Shown piece by piece: positions 1-13,142 of a stretch of DNA of 64,000 nt (position 1 is its first letter; every line of letters begins with the position of its first letter). The notes beneath the pieces were generated by a model, which saw nothing but the letters and a program-made list of their open reading frames with translations, did no database searches and was not told the origin of the DNA. Origin of the DNA: Homarus americanus (Eukaryota > Arthropoda > Malacostraca > Decapoda > Nephropidae); the NCBI RefSeq assembly GCF_018991925.1, contig NW_024722158.1:9868944-9932943 (forward strand). The letters are read 5' to 3'. Made by a program: the position numbers and the translations under genes.

Positions 1-4
1 CTTG

Positions 5-6
<2 letters not shown>

Positions 7-74
<68 letters not shown>
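7..74. repeat. (AT)n microsatellite
   Basis: An uninterrupted run of AT dinucleotides, about 34 units. It can form a cruciform or slip, so its true length may differ from the assembly. Confidence 0.98.
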
Positions 75-77
<3 letters not shown>

Positions 78-614
78 AGTAAATCACTGTAGGTGCGCGT
101 GATCTAGGTATATGCTGATAACCACAAGGAAAGAAGAAACACGAAGTGTATATTATTGATACATCTCACACGTAGAGGTAATTTACACATAGGTACACAC
201 TCACACAAACCACACGTTGTACAGATACAGAATATACACCACACTACATACATGTAATGCACTTTACACACATCCACACGCATTTTTCGTACAAATATGC
301 ACATATATATTCAACCGGTAAAAGAGCGAGGCAGCATATTAAGAGCCCTACTCTATGAGATTCTCCCTGCCCTTCGGTGGCCGCGTCTTACTTAAACATA
401 ATAACTGCCGTGCTTTAGCCATAATTACCATTAAAAGCCGACTATTATTGCCAGTTTGAATAATCTGGCCACTGACTTCACTCGCTTACCAGATAAATAT
501 GCTTAGGCAGCTGCAATACAAGATAATAACAGTGTTTACCAGTGTAAACCAGTTGGGGCAGTTCATGCCCTATGATCTGTGCTCATACCGTCCTTGTTTA
601 TATCGTGCTACAGG
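75..614. other. Unique AT-rich DNA, no gene seen
   Basis: No coding signature, RNA gene or repeat is recognised. The 66-codon minus-strand frame near the start is cysteine-rich only because the DNA is a degenerate CA/TG tract. Confidence 0.6.
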
Positions 615-2090
615 TGAGATGTGCGACCCACCACACCTCACCCATACCACCACCACATCTCCACATCCATAATGCCACTCCATCCCTCACCAATGCCACA
701 CTGCTACACACGCACCATCCACACCACCTTGCTGCCACCGCACCATCCACACCACCACACTGCCATACCGCACCTCACCCATACCACCGCACTTACCCAG
801 ACCGCCACACTGCACCTCACCCATACCGCCACACTGTCACACACGCACCCCACCACCCAGATCGCCACACTGCCTCACCGCACCTCACCCATACCGCCAC
901 ACCGCACCTCACCCATACCGCCACACCGCACTTCACCCAGACCGCCACACTGCCATACCGCACCTCACCCATACCACCACACTGCCACACCGCACCTCAC
1001 CCATACCACCACACTGCCATACCGCACCTCACCACCGCCACACTGCCACACTGCACCTCACCCATACCGCCACACTGCCACACCGCACCTCATCCTACCA
1101 CCACTACCACACCGCACCTCACCCATACCACCACTGCCATACCGCACTCACCCATACCACCACACTGCCACACCGCACCCACCCATACCGCCACACTGGC
1201 ACACCGCACCATCCATACATCCATACTACACCATCACACCACACCTAACCCATACTACCACACCTCCCCACCCATACTACCACACTGCTACACCGCACCT
1301 CACCCATACCACACACTGCCATACCGCACTCACCCATACCACCACACTGCCACACCGTACCACCCATACCGCCACACTGCCACACCGCACCTCATCCATA
1401 CATCCATACTGCCACACCATCACACCACACCACCCATACTACCACACCCCTCCTCACCCATACTACCACTGCACCTCACCCATACCACCACTGCCATACC
1501 GCACCACCCATACCACCACACCCACACCGCACCTCACCCATACCACCGTACTGCCACACCACACCTCACCCATACCACACACTGCCACACCACACATCAT
1601 CCATACCACCACAATACCACACCCACATACCACCACACTGCCACACCACACCTCACCCATACCACCGTACCACACCACACCTCACCCATACCACACTGCC
1701 ACACCAGACCTCATCCATACCACCACAACGCCACACCCACATACTGCCACCATACCACGACACACCCACACTACCACACCACCCTCAACCATACCACCAC
1801 ACACCATACTACCACGCTACCACACGCCCATACACAATGGCACACCACCTCACCCACACCCTGCCACACCACCTCCTCCTATACCACTACACCACACCTA
1901 ACTCATACCACCACCTCTTCCCCACTCATACCGCCACATTCCCACACCCATACCGCCACACTACACCCATGCCAACCCACTGCACAACACATCTCACTAC
2001 ACACCTACCATGTCATAACAGATCACATCTCGGCACACCAACACCACAAAACAAAGCAAATCACCACACCACATCACCACTACACCACTA
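615..2090. repeat. CA-rich minisatellite, about 32-bp unit
   Basis: Roughly 45 imperfect copies of a 32-bp unit containing CACCTCACCCATACCACC followed by a CACTGCCACAC block. Unit length varies between about 17 and 40 bp through loss of sub-blocks. The strand is almost devoid of G. Because TAA, TAG and TGA are rare in this composition, frames of 514 and 426 codons stay open, made of His, Pro and Thr; these are by-products of the array, not proteins. The array ends against a LINE fragment and similar CA-rich DNA resumes after it. Confidence 0.95.
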
Positions 2091-2144
2091 CTTATTATTG
2101 GAAGAACAAATACTGATAATGTATACAGCCTAACAACATCAACC

Positions 2145-2815
2145 TAGAGAAGTCGACTTGTGGAAAGAGACCTAGGGGTACTTGTAAGCCCGGACCTACG
2201 GCCTAGAAAACAGTGCGTTAATGTTCGAAATAAGGCAAACAGAGTATTGGGTTTTATATCTAGAAGTGGTAATAAGAGTGCAGAGGTCTTATTGCAACTA
2301 TATCTTGCGCTAGTCAGGCCGCACCTCGATTATGCGGTTCAGTTCTGTGCCCTTATTATAGAATGGATATCAATTCACTAAAGTCGGCAGCGAAGAATGA
2401 CGAAAATGATTCCGGGACTTAGAACCTTCCATATGAGGATGAAGTTAAAGAAATTAACTTGCATTCCCTAGAAAGACGAAGAGTGCGGGGAGATATGATA
2501 GAAGTATTTAAGGGTGAAAGGAATCAATAAAGGATATAGATAAAGTTCTATATATCCGAGCAGGATAGGACTCGGAGCAACGGATTCAAGTTGGATAAGT
2601 TTAGGTTTAGGAGGAGATAGGAAGAAACTGGTTCACAAATAGGGTGGTGGACGAGGAACAAGCTTAGCAACTTTGGTAGTAAGTGCGAACTCTGAAAGTT
2701 TCAAAGGAGGCTAGATAGATTCATGGATGATAGAGAGTGGTAATAACTCTCGACATGAGCTGCCATGCAGAGGCCAACCGGCCTATTGCAGACTCCTTAC
2801 TTTCTTATGTTCATC
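2145..2815 (+). pseudogene. CR1-like LINE, 3'-terminal fragment of the RT ORF
   Basis: The first 75 codons read DLGVLVS, KANRVLGFI and LVRPHLDYAVQF, the conserved C-terminal region after the catalytic core of CR1-type reverse transcriptases. After frameshifts the homology continues with LHSLERRRVRGDMIEVFKG near 2454-2510 and RNWFTNRVVDE near 2620-2660. The 3' end (about 2752-2815) runs CTGCCATGCAGAGGCC to CTTACTTTCTTATGTTC, a typical CR1-like 3' tail. It is 5'-truncated and carries several frameshifts and stops, so it is dead. It sits between two blocks of CA-rich satellite, which suggests insertion into the array. The CR1 assignment is from family knowledge; the exact clade was not tested. 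Confidence 0.85.
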
Positions 2816-3837
2816 ACTTCACCGACCTACACCTCCACACCATTTTATTACTACGATACTACACCACCATACCAACACACCATACGAATTCACCTAACCA
2901 CACGACATACAATCCCAATGTACAGTATCACCTATACCATCACACACCTGTACCACCACAACCCCACGTCGACGAATACCAGACATCACCAAGGACCACA
3001 CCGCCCATCACCACACTACCATACAACCACACCACACTGCCATATCACCCAACGCCACACAACTACACTATATTGTAAATTACCCAAACCACACAACTAG
3101 GCCATAGTGCTACATCATACAACACCACACACACTGCCACATCAACACACACCACACCATCATACCAAGTCACCCATTCCAGCTCATCATCAAATCACCA
3201 CATTTTAGCACCCAACACCACATCACACCATCACATACATAATCTGACGTCACATCATCACCTCTACACATCACGACACCATTAAACTGTCACCACGACT
3301 TTGTACTACACCACTACATCGCATCACACTATCACAAAAAGAGCACCACACCACCATATTACCACACCATCAGACCACCATCACCATCAAAGCATAATAA
3401 CGTTACACCATCACTCCATCACACAACTACACCACCACACCACGCACCATATACTGTCATACCACCATACAATACACCACATCACTACACCGTCACACTC
3501 TCACACTGTCACATTGCGAACTTCGTCACATAACCACACCGTCAAATACCCACATCATCACACAACACCACCACTACACCGTCACACAGTTCCACCATCA
3601 CACCACTACACCGTCACACAGTTCCACCATCACACCACTACACCGTCACAACATCATTACACCACCACGCCGTCAGATCACCAGACTGTCCCACCATACC
3701 GCACAATAGCCTACCCCAAAGCCATACCGCCACCTCACATCACACACTAATACAACATTATATCACCACATCATCACACCAACACATCACTACACCTTCA
3801 CAACACCATACTGGTATTTAACTGTTAACTTCACTCA

Positions 3838-3872
<35 letters not shown>

Positions 3873-4366
3873 GCCCCTACACCACCACACAAAACAAAAC
3901 CAGACCATTTTTACACTAAACCACGTAACAAAATCCCAAAACACTACACTAGTTGACCATCACACTAGTCGACCATCACACTAGTCGACCATCACACTAG
4001 TCGACCATCACACTAGTCGACCATCACACTAGTCGACCATCACACTAGTCGACTCATCACACTAGTCGACCATCACACTAGTCGACCATCACACTGGCAC
4101 ACCCCACTACATCCTTTACATTATTACAACATCATACCACCACACTAAAACACTATCACACCACCGTAGTACTGTCACACCATCACACCACCGCAGTACT
4201 GTCACACCATCACAGTACTTGTCACACCACCACTTCACCAAATGCACTATCAGATCAACACACCATCACACACACACACACACACACACACACCCATACC
4301 ACAAGATCACACCACATCACACCTCTATATAGACAGTCCACAGCACCACCATATCCTCAAACCATC

Positions 4367-4407
<41 letters not shown>

Positions 4408-4410
4408 TAA
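2816..4410. repeat. CA-rich degenerate satellite tract
   Basis: Continuation of low-G, CA-rich DNA after the LINE fragment. It holds a duplicated block of about 31 bp with CCGTCACACAGTTCCACCAT near 3580-3655, repeated CACCGCAGTACTGTCACACC near 4160-4215, and three pure CA runs at 3841-3871, 4266-4293 and 4370-4404. No coding content beyond composition-driven open frames. Confidence 0.9.
3945..4098. repeat. 16-bp tandem array
   Basis: Nine to ten near-perfect copies of GTCGACCATCACACTA. Each carries a SalI-type GTCGAC and a partly symmetric ACTAGT. One unit has a single-base insertion near 4051. The copies are much more uniform than the surrounding satellite, so expansion is recent. Confidence 0.95.
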
Positions 4411-4821
4411 GGACCAATTAACCGTAAGGACTTCATTAAAACACGTGTTGACATCCAACTAACTACTGATGCACGAGGAAGACAGTCGGGGATTGATAAC
4501 ATAATATTCACAACAACACAAAAACTGCTTCTCTCTCAATAGCCGAAATTGTAATCACCGCTAAAGTCAGTTATTACATGGTTGACTGACTAACGTACAG
4601 ACAGTTAACAAGGTGGGTCTCTCTGCCTGAGTGGATAAATAAACAAACATACGACAGTGATATATTATTATGGCAGACTCCTTAAGTGATTTATATGAAG
4701 TAAGGTCGTAATTTGGACAATCATGTGATAATGCGTATCATGAGTCAATTACAGGCGCCTCGGAAGACCACAAATTTTAGCGTAAGGAGAAATATTGTGG
4801 TAGAGGAGGAGAGAACCAATA
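4411..4821. other. Unique DNA, no gene seen
   Basis: AT-rich, nothing recognised on either strand. Confidence 0.6.
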
Positions 4822-5556
4822 TGTTGATGGTGATGTTCTAAATGTTGTTGATGATGGTGATCTAAACTGTTGATGATGGTGATGATGATCTAGACTGTTT
4901 ATGATGGTGGTGGTCAAACTGTTTATGGTGGTTGGGGTCTAAACTGTTGATGGTGATGATTTAAACTGTTGATGGTGATAGTCTAAACTGTTGATAGTAA
5001 TGGTCTGAACTGTTGATAGTGATGGTCTAAACTGTTGATGGTGATGGTCTAAACTGTTGATGGTGATGGTCTAAACTGTTGATGGTGATGGTCTAAACTG
5101 TTAATGGTGACGGTCCAAACTGTTGATGTTGATGATGGCCTAAATAGTTGATGATGGTGATGGTCAAACTGTTGATGGTGATGGTCTAAACTATTAATGG
5201 TGATGGTCTAAACTGTTGATGGTGATGGTCTAAACTGTTAATGGTGACGGTCCAAACTGTTGATGTTGGTGATGGCCTAAATAGTTGATGATGGTGATGG
5301 TCTAAACTGTTGATGATGGTGATGGTCTAAACTGTTGATGACGGTGATGGTCTAAACTGTTGATGACGGTGATGGTCTAAACTGTTGATGGTGATGGTCT
5401 AAACTATTGATGGTGATGGTCCAAACTGTTGATGATGGTGATGGTCTAAACTGTTGATGACGGTGATGGTCTAAACTGTTGATGGTGATGGTCTACTAAA
5501 CAGTTGATGTTGGTGGTCTAAACTGTTGATGACGGCAATGGTCTAAAGTCTAGACT
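4822..5556. repeat. 22-bp minisatellite
   Basis: About 30 copies of a 22-bp unit combining GTCTAAACTG with a TTGATGGTGATG block. Variants of 25 bp arise from an extra GAT/GGT triplet. A block near 5095-5160 recurs near 5230-5290 with the same unusual variants (ACGGTCCAAACTG), so several units were duplicated together. Confidence 0.95.
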
Positions 5557-6567
5557 CGAAACTCTTGATGTTGTTGCCACCTGGTGGTCTGGCCAATCAC
5601 CGTCACCACCAAACCTCTCTACTACATTCCCTTTCTTTCACACTTCCTTCCTCTACTTGTTCTCGTTCTCTCCATGTGTGTGTCATTCTCTTATTCTTTT
5701 ACTTTTCTCAGTTTCTCTCATTTATTCTACTACCTTTCCCTATTTCTCCCTGTCTTTCGACCAGTACCAAAAAAACAGAGATGACTCTCAGGAGAGGAAG
5801 GAGAGCTTTTACACACTTATCCGAGATGAGTCGCCCAGCTGATGCCAGTCTGTGCTCCCAACCCCAGTTACACCTTAAGCCGTACTGAAGCAGTGGCTCT
5901 CTCGAAGCTGTCGGATTTTTTTCTGACGTGTTCAACTAAGGGATGAATCTAAACATCCGAGTAATAACAGTGTCTTAGGTGCTTACAAGTGTTCATTCCT
6001 CTGTCAGAGTTTTGACAGACATGAAGACCATTTTAATTATCATGACTATTAGAACCTGACAACTAAGGAAACAAGTGATGACAGGAAGATAAAGAATGTT
6101 CCTGGGTGTAAATTCAATCGCTTACTCAACTACTGTAAGTCACTGGTAAAACGGTTAACTGGTTCATCCATCACAGAGTCCACAAAATATCTAAGTTGAA
6201 TGGCGAGTTAAATGTGACTTAATATTCAGGTCAGAGTAACACATAATTGCGTGTGTATCATACATGTGTGTATATATTATTTACAGGAATAAGAAATTAG
6301 AAGATAATAAGATGTGTCTGTTTACTCTGGTGAGCCGTTGGTACATCCCTTGTGTGTTATAATAGCCCCAAGTTCTCTTTAAATTATTCTTGTGCATATA
6401 CTGTATATATATGAACACGAAGGCTGGTAAAATTAATATATGTTTTTAACGTCTGTTCTTTATTTGCTTACGTTTCCGTTATAATAGTAACCGTCATAAG
6501 AACTATAACAAGACGGATCTTGCATGAAGAATATTTATATATATAGGAAGAATATTTATAGTATAAG
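5557..6567. other. Unique DNA with a pyrimidine-rich patch, no gene seen
   Basis: A TC-rich patch spans about 5600-5760. The overlapping short plus-strand frames there (61 to 107 codons) are rich in Ser, Leu and Phe because of this composition. Nothing matches a known family. Confidence 0.55.
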
Positions 6568-7100
6568 AGTATAAAAGAGAGAAGACTTTGGTAGCGTGCT
6601 CGTGATAGATATTTACACTTATCGTATCTTATACGTCAATACACATCTATTATGTCTTAAGGGCGACTTCTCAAACACCGCTTCGTTACAACTCTTATTA
6701 ATTACGAACATGACATGGACACATTAATAACACCTTCTATTGAAGTTACTAGGGCATTATATTTACGTTACTAGGACATCATATTACGTTACTAGACACT
6801 CTGATTCTCGGACACGAACATGAAATGAATACACTTCCCACTTAAGTAACTCATCCCATGGAAAGCTCTGACAAACACTCACGTGACCTAGGGGAGGCCT
6901 AGGTGGTCCTGGGTTGTCTCTATGGGAGACTGCTTAGCTGGGCACCGGTGTGTCGAGGGCAACTCGCTCCTGACAGGAGGCGACCGAGGCGGCTTGCCTC
7001 CGGCCCCCTGACTCTCTCGAGCAGGACTCGGGCGTGGTAGCTGGCCCTTCTGGTTACAAGACACACGCACACACACACACACTCTCTCTCTCTCTCTCCT

Positions 7101-7140
<40 letters not shown>

Positions 7141-7455
7141 GCCCGAGGGAGGATTAGGACGTCCTATATATTGGGAGGCGAGCCGTCAGGTTGAGCTGAT
7201 CGGGGGGCGAAGGGTCTCCTTACATTTGCCCTCGCTAATGTAGGGTCAGGTCTGACTTCTTCTGCGGTGTAGGTTATTGTGTATATTGGGAGAGAGTCGG
7301 CCGGTGCCTTCTTACATGTGTGACATGGGAGGAGCCTGGCTGATTTATAACCCTTGGTCAGCCAGTGAGTTACCCTTACACTTTTGACCCCTAATGTCGG
7401 GTCATGTGGACTGTTTCTGAGATGTAAACTGTGGTCTGACAACCCATCACTACAG
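6568..7455 (+). repeat. Element X, copy 1
   Basis: About 0.89 kb, recurring near 30.6 kb and 31.9 kb. Shared landmarks in order: TTTGGTAGCGTG, ACGTCAATACACATCTATTA, a triple ATTACGTTACTAG block, CACGTGACCTAGG, GGGAGACTGCTTAGCTGGGC, a GGAGGCGA-rich stretch, CCTATATATTGGGAGGCGAG, and modules ending GGTCAG before a final CATCACTACAG. This copy has only two of the roughly 125-bp 3' modules where the others have four, and a CA/CT microsatellite (7060-7139) sits in it. No ORF longer than about 100 codons. Orientation is arbitrary; no TIR, LTR ends or tRNA-like head was seen, so the class is unknown. Confidence 0.85.
7060..7139. repeat. (AC)n(CT)n compound microsatellite inside element X copy 1
   Basis: A short CA run followed by about 28 CT units with a few interruptions. 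The corresponding position in the other two copies holds only a few CT units (ACTCTCTCTGCG), so this is expansion from a seed within the element. Confidence 0.95.
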
Positions 7456-9610
7456 AACAGAGACCGATTCAAACAAACAACGCAGTCAACGACGGTATCC
7501 TTACAAAGATCGAAAAGAAGTTAAATTACAAAGTTACTTATAGGTATGATAAAATGTATCAATACACAGTCAAGTTTCCTGGCGTGAATAGTGATCGACT
7601 ATAGAGAGTGGTAGTCACGCTCCCGGCTGTGGTTCCTGATCACTGAATAATTGTCTGTTCTAATTTATCGCCCCTTGTGTTCGCGTATCCTACACACAAA
7701 GTTCCTCTTATATTTTCCAATGCATAAACCACTACAGAATGCTAAACCAACTAGTAAGTTCGTTTCTGCACGACAGTTACCTCATACCATATAAGATTTT
7801 TCAGAATTTATAGATCTCAATAACTAAGGCCTATATTTTCCTAGACATCTGTAAATTTATTGGATTTTATCTAATCAAAAGCCCTTAGCTTATTAAACTA
7901 TCTTGAACTGCGAGTCGTCTAAGGAACTTCACTTTCGTATTATATATATTAGTTACATATTCTAGTCTTGTATTTAATCCCATTATTGTTCTTTTTTTCT
8001 TTTAGAGTTTCTGCTGGAAGCTGACCAGCCTAATAAACCTTAGCCTTTGTCATATTCTTCATACCAGCCCCATTATATGCTTCCCATAATTACAAAAGAT
8101 CGGACTTTGTTGCCTCATCATTCTACTTCATTCCACCATAGTCATTATGCCGTTCTTCTACAAACTCTGCCCACATGTCTTCAGTTTCTTCCGACTCAAA
8201 ACATTACCATCGTAACTTTACCTTCAATAGTCCTCCCTGTGAATACCCTCTTTCTGGGTCATTACCTATAAAATCAGTACATTTCCTCGCTGATCTCGTG
8301 TCACCGCCTTTCTATATCCTTCTGTCTCTTTAATCTGGCTTCATTTTCTTTAAGATCCAGTCCGGCGTAGTATGTTTACTTTTTGTTACTTTTGTGGCTT
8401 ATTTTTTTTTTTATTCCACTTCCGTTTGGTGTTATATGTTTGGATTCACTCCTGCTGTTATATTTGTTCTCTTTAAGTTCTACCTTCTGCAGAACTTTAA
8501 ATTTGGTTTTTTGTTTAAATTCTTAACATTATCCTGTCTCTTGTTTCCTTTTACAGACTGTAGATCTTGCAAGTCAAAGCCTTCAATAATAACTACAGTA
8601 TATTTGATGCACTTACTTCTGTAATGGCACACTTGTACATCACCTGCCAATCTTCAACACCTGGCTCCTACACACGTCCTCCACATACCTGAAAGAATGT
8701 TTTAGTCAAACAAGAAATGTAGAAAATAATTATCTGAAATCACGAACATATTCACTAATAATTGAAATTACCGAGTAATAACTCTATGTGACGGCGAAGA
8801 ACTAGCATATGAAGGAGAAAAATAAATGAAAAGTTATTTAAAAAGTACTGGGGTAGATTAGACACTGGTTGAAATGAAGTTATAGATCAGCTGAAATTGA
8901 CTTGGATCCATTTCTGGGCTTTCCACATGCAGTTTACGTACAATACAAAGATTTTTATGCACTGCACGAATTTACAGATAGTTGAATGACTGACAATGGC
9001 TATTTAAAAAGAGTGTAGTGGAGACTCTTGTAAGGCATAATATATCAAAGCACAATTCCTCTATTGTCAAATGCCAAATGTTACGAGTTGGGGATTTAGA
9101 ATATAGTTAAAAGTCTACCCAGATCCCAACAGGCAACAACAATAAAAACTTAAAACAAACAAAGAAAATCGGACTATAAATGGGTAGAGAAAGGATGCGA
9201 GTTTTTTTGTAGTGTATAATAGTACCATAAATTCCTTAACAAAATATTCAGCTTTCTATAATTTACCCTTAACCATACTTAACTCTAAACATACGCAACA
9301 TTGGCTTAACAGTATATACATATTTTACAACATACAACAATCTGAAGCAAGGGAGGTGAGGCAATATAGGATTACAAATACTTGGCGCGAGCTGAGATGT
9401 CTGACGAGGGCTGAGTATTGAAGAAGATGGTAGGTAGTCACTGTGCCGTGAGGTTTCCAGGATAGGCGATCCTAGTGTGGTCACTTCCCAGAGTGAACTG
9501 AACTCTCCTCGATCTGGCTGATGAGAAGACTTAGGAGGTGACGAACAACCTGGATATGGAGAAGGAAACCCGGAGTGGTGACTAAGACTAGTCATACCGG
9601 TTTCGTCCCT
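7456..9610. other. Unique AT-rich DNA, no gene seen
   Basis: Nothing recognised. Short plus-strand frames at 8047-8271 and 8394-8624 are composition-driven and lack any motif. Confidence 0.55.
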
Positions 9611-9713
9611 AGATGGCGTTGCTCGGTGCTGGGTAGGTAGATCATGACAATAGATGGCGTGGTTCGTAGTGCTGGGTAGGTAGATCATGACAATAGATGG
9701 CGTGGTTCGTAAC
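9611..9713. repeat. Tandem duplication, about 42-bp unit
   Basis: Two full copies and a partial third of a unit beginning AGATGGCGT and containing GCTGGGTAGGTAGATCATGA. It lies inside a 150-codon minus-strand frame, but that frame has no recognisable domain. Confidence 0.9.
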
Positions 9714-11756
9714 ACAAACAAAACATGAAATCACAACTACAATCTTGGCAAGTTATGATGTAGAGCAACCAAAAAGACCTTCACTCAGAATTATATACCT
9801 ACAGCGGCTAGGGTTGCATAAGACGGACTAAGGAAAGAGGGGCATTAAAACCACTTGCTTCCTTTCCTCGAGTACGCCAACTGTGTGCTAGCCAGCATTG
9901 GTGGAGGCAGAAAATATTGCATATTTAGCTCCCCATCGTTCAGTATTAAGAAGGTTTGTGTTCGAGCGTGGGTAATACATCATAACCCAGGAGCCGTTTA
10001 TGTAACGTGTTAAAAAGCATTTGTGTCAAATTGACGCTGTAGATGGGAAACGAAGAAGAAAAACCCAGAAGAGAGTAGAAAATTTCATCAGCAAAGAGGC
10101 ATACAATAATTTCATTAGGCCTCAGTTTTGACACGGTTATGGGGGAACTCTTACACCTTCGTTATCGGGACACAAATAACTTTCAAGGTCTCACGTAAAC
10201 AATATAATTTCCAGTATTGGTAATATTTTTAGTGTATCAGACATCAGTGACAATACTGCTGGTTTTATCATAACAATCGTCTAGATTCTTACAATACAAA
10301 TAATACACAAACAAAGTAAATTTCCTCTCTTTCGTGGTCGTCCATATTTTACTTTCATACAACTTCTTATTCTTAGCAACAGGCAAGTCCACCACCCTAC
10401 ATGGAGTACTGCTCGCACGTGTTACGGACACACATCACTTCAGTTTATCATTGTGGGAAAATTCCATCTTAAGCCTTTCGCCTCATCAACGACCAATCAC
10501 TCACTTTCTCCTAACCTTCACTTTATGTCAGACGATCTATCACAGCACTTTCTTTCAGTCGTCACTTCCACTGTTAACACCCCAATTAGTTCCCGCCCAT
10601 CATTCCCCGCCCTTCAACTAGCCCCAACACGTGTCATTCTTTATTATGCCATCCCTACCTACTACAGATGTGCTCCATTTAGTTTAACATCATCATCATA
10701 TACCTCCTTCATCCCATCGCACTTTCGTTGTAGGAACTCCTGCCTCCACACGCATTTCCGTCATTATCCAACTTACAATGCGTTAATGAAGGACGTTGTA
10801 CACTCACCTCTTATAATAAAATAAACCTTGTCTTTGCCTTATCCATGTTGTATTAAGGATGTATACCCAAAATATTATATTTTAGACATGTGGCAGATAC
10901 AGCAGTTGTTCACATACACTGAGATTTGGTTGGTTTACTTATATTTAAATTGACACTGACAGCTCTCTCTGTTATCTACTGAGCGACACCCCTCATTAGC
11001 TCAGAGTTAAAACAAGAGAAAATCAGAGCAACCAAAGAAAACCTGCGACTGTATATTAGGTCAAACTGGACAACACCGTTCTTAAATCAGACCCAAATCT
11101 CTGTTACACGCCGCTACCACTGCGCCAATGACACTAAAACCACTAAATCAGTTTAACTAGTAAACACATAGATGTTAGTCATTCCCAAGATTTAGCAGAT
11201 GTTGATACACAGTAAAGGCCTATAAAAAGCTTAACACGTGCTCATATAGACGCAAGGTATTTAAAAATCTTAGCATGTGTTCACCTACAATAATCCTAAA
11301 TGGTAGATGTTTACACTGTACAAGGTTTAGCAGAAGCTCACATACACCCAGAACATATAAAAGTCACGGAAGGTATTCGCATAAATGAACGGAATCTGAA
11401 AGGCGAAATTAGTTTTCATATTGGTGTCAATCCAGGTAAAATTATTTAAAATCGATTAATTACCGCCTATTGGCAATTTTTCTAAGATTACAAAACTTAT
11501 CGTAGAGTAAGCCATCATGGTCAGATTTAAATGAGAGGAATAATGGGATGCGAGTCGCTGGCAAAAGGAAAAAATATGCAACCATTCACATAATTATTCA
11601 CGTGTAGATGACAGTTACAACTATACGGTCACAATGCATCACCAACTGTTGTGGAATAAGTCCTTTAATCCCTGCGTTATGGTGACATGATGACAACCAG
11701 GACAAACAATTTCATAACCACAACATCACAGACAGTTCACAACCATCATCAGCCAC
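9714..11756. other. Unique DNA, no gene seen
   Basis: Includes overlapping plus-strand frames at 10334-10824 (95 and 123 codons) rich in Ser, Thr, Pro and His from TC-rich DNA. No family was recognised, and no splice or promoter context supports them. Confidence 0.5.
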
Positions 11757-11812
11757 ACAGACAGACAGACAAATAGACAGGCAGACAGAGGCAGACAAAC
11801 AGACAGTTCACA
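11757..11812. repeat. Degenerate (ACAG)n microsatellite
   Basis: About a dozen ACAG/GCAG/ATAG tetranucleotides with interruptions, flanked on each side by a copy of ACAGTTCACAACCATCA (11735 and 11803 areas). Confidence 0.85.
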
Positions 11813-11879
11813 ACCATCAGGGCCACAACACCACCACACAGTGATTCACGTCCATTGACTTAAAGGGTTAGTAACTCAG

Positions 11880-12112
11880 TGCCAGGCGTACGATATATTA
11901 ACCCCATTAAGTACAATGACTATCCCTTTAGTACGATGAGCTATGGCTATGAGTACGATAACAATGCCAGGGTACGATGACAAACCATTGAGTACGATGA
12001 GTTAAGGCCATTAGTGCGATAACTTGTGCCAGGCGTACGATGACAAGCCACTGAGTACGATGAGTTAAGGCTATGAGTATGATAACTTGATGCTTGAGTA
12101 CTAAGATGTACC
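11880..12112. repeat. Degenerate tandem array with TACGATGA core
   Basis: About ten copies of a loose 20-25 bp unit with core GAGTACGATGA, organised in a higher period of about 60-80 bp (GTGCCAGGCGTACGAT recurs near 11880 and 12030). Strongly diverged. Confidence 0.8.
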
Positions 12113-12202
12113 ATCACACTGATCTTATACAGGGAAGGTCAGGGGCAACGTGAGGCTACAGAAGTGGGCTGAACAAAATCAACTCAGGATGCGTTCACAT
12201 CA

Positions 12203-12390
12203 AACGAGTCGAGTCGAGTCATATCGAGTCTTGACTCTACGTGACTCGCCATTCAAGAAGACATTATTTTGTTTGTAATTTTACAGAAGCCGCTCACACC
12301 AAGGAGTCGAGTCGAGTCGATTCACGCTGAGTCGAGTTTAATGAGTCGATTGGATTCACGCCGAGTCGAGTCGAGTCGAGTCAATTCATG
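12203..12390. repeat. GAGTC pentanucleotide repeats (transposon subterminal)
   Basis: Clusters of GAGTC/GAGTCGAGTC separated by GATTCACGC-type links. They lie just inside the left TIR and have a counterpart in inverse orientation near 13730-13755, so they may be subterminal repeats of the transposon. Such repeats often bind transposase in other families; that role here is inference. Confidence 0.85.
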
Positions 12391-12947
12391 AATACGGCGA
12401 GACCCATTTTGTCCTCAGTCATCGCGAGTCCGTTGTGGTGAATGTTACCTATAAGATTGATTTATTTTTATAATTCTCAAAATAATGTTTCATAATAATT
12501 TGTCAATATCATCCTTCAAATATTACTTCGCCTGTCAACATTTTGTTTCAAATCAAATACAAACCTTACCTAAAAACATGGCTATTCTTTCTTCAACTCT
12601 AATGGCACGACTGTAGCTTGTGTCCATTTTCTTTACAGATATTCCTGTTATATTAACCAGCTTCTTGTAGTTTACCATTGTCATTCTGGAGGAATGGTAG
12701 AATTTGTCTGGGTGATTTAGCAAGTTTGGAACAAATGACTAAAGCACCAAAATCAGGTGAGTTCATTGTAAAGGCCTGGGACTTAGGGATAGAAATCCCT
12801 ACCAGGTTAATCAGGATCTTAATAAAAAAGTCAAGGACCATGGTTTTCGAGGAATAACAAACAACCGTTTGAGATTGGCATCTCTTTACTATAAAATATA
12901 ACACAAACTCTGACACCACTCAACAAACATCAAATAATTACGGGAAG

Positions 12948-13142
12948 TCAAACAAATAAGGCAGTCAACAGTTAATGGAGTCAAACAATTAAAGGAAGCA
13001 AACAATTAAAGGAATCAAACAAATAATGGAGTCAGCAATTAATGGATTCAAACAATTAAATGGAGTCAACAATTGATAGAATCGAACAATAAAGGGGAGT
13101 CAGCAATTAATGGAATCAAACAATCATAGAATCAATCAATGA
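12948..13142. repeat. 17-bp tandem array inside the transposon
   Basis: About eleven imperfect copies of a unit like AATCAAACAATTAATGG. Units alternate between AATCAAAC and AGTCAAC/AGTCAGC starts. Confidence 0.9.

Noticed and set aside
572..2116. A 514-codon plus-strand ORF, plus an overlapping one of 426 codons
   Set aside because: Both are His/Pro/Thr runs caused by a CA-rich 32-bp tandem array that hardly contains stop codons; two frames being open at once over the same DNA is a composition effect.
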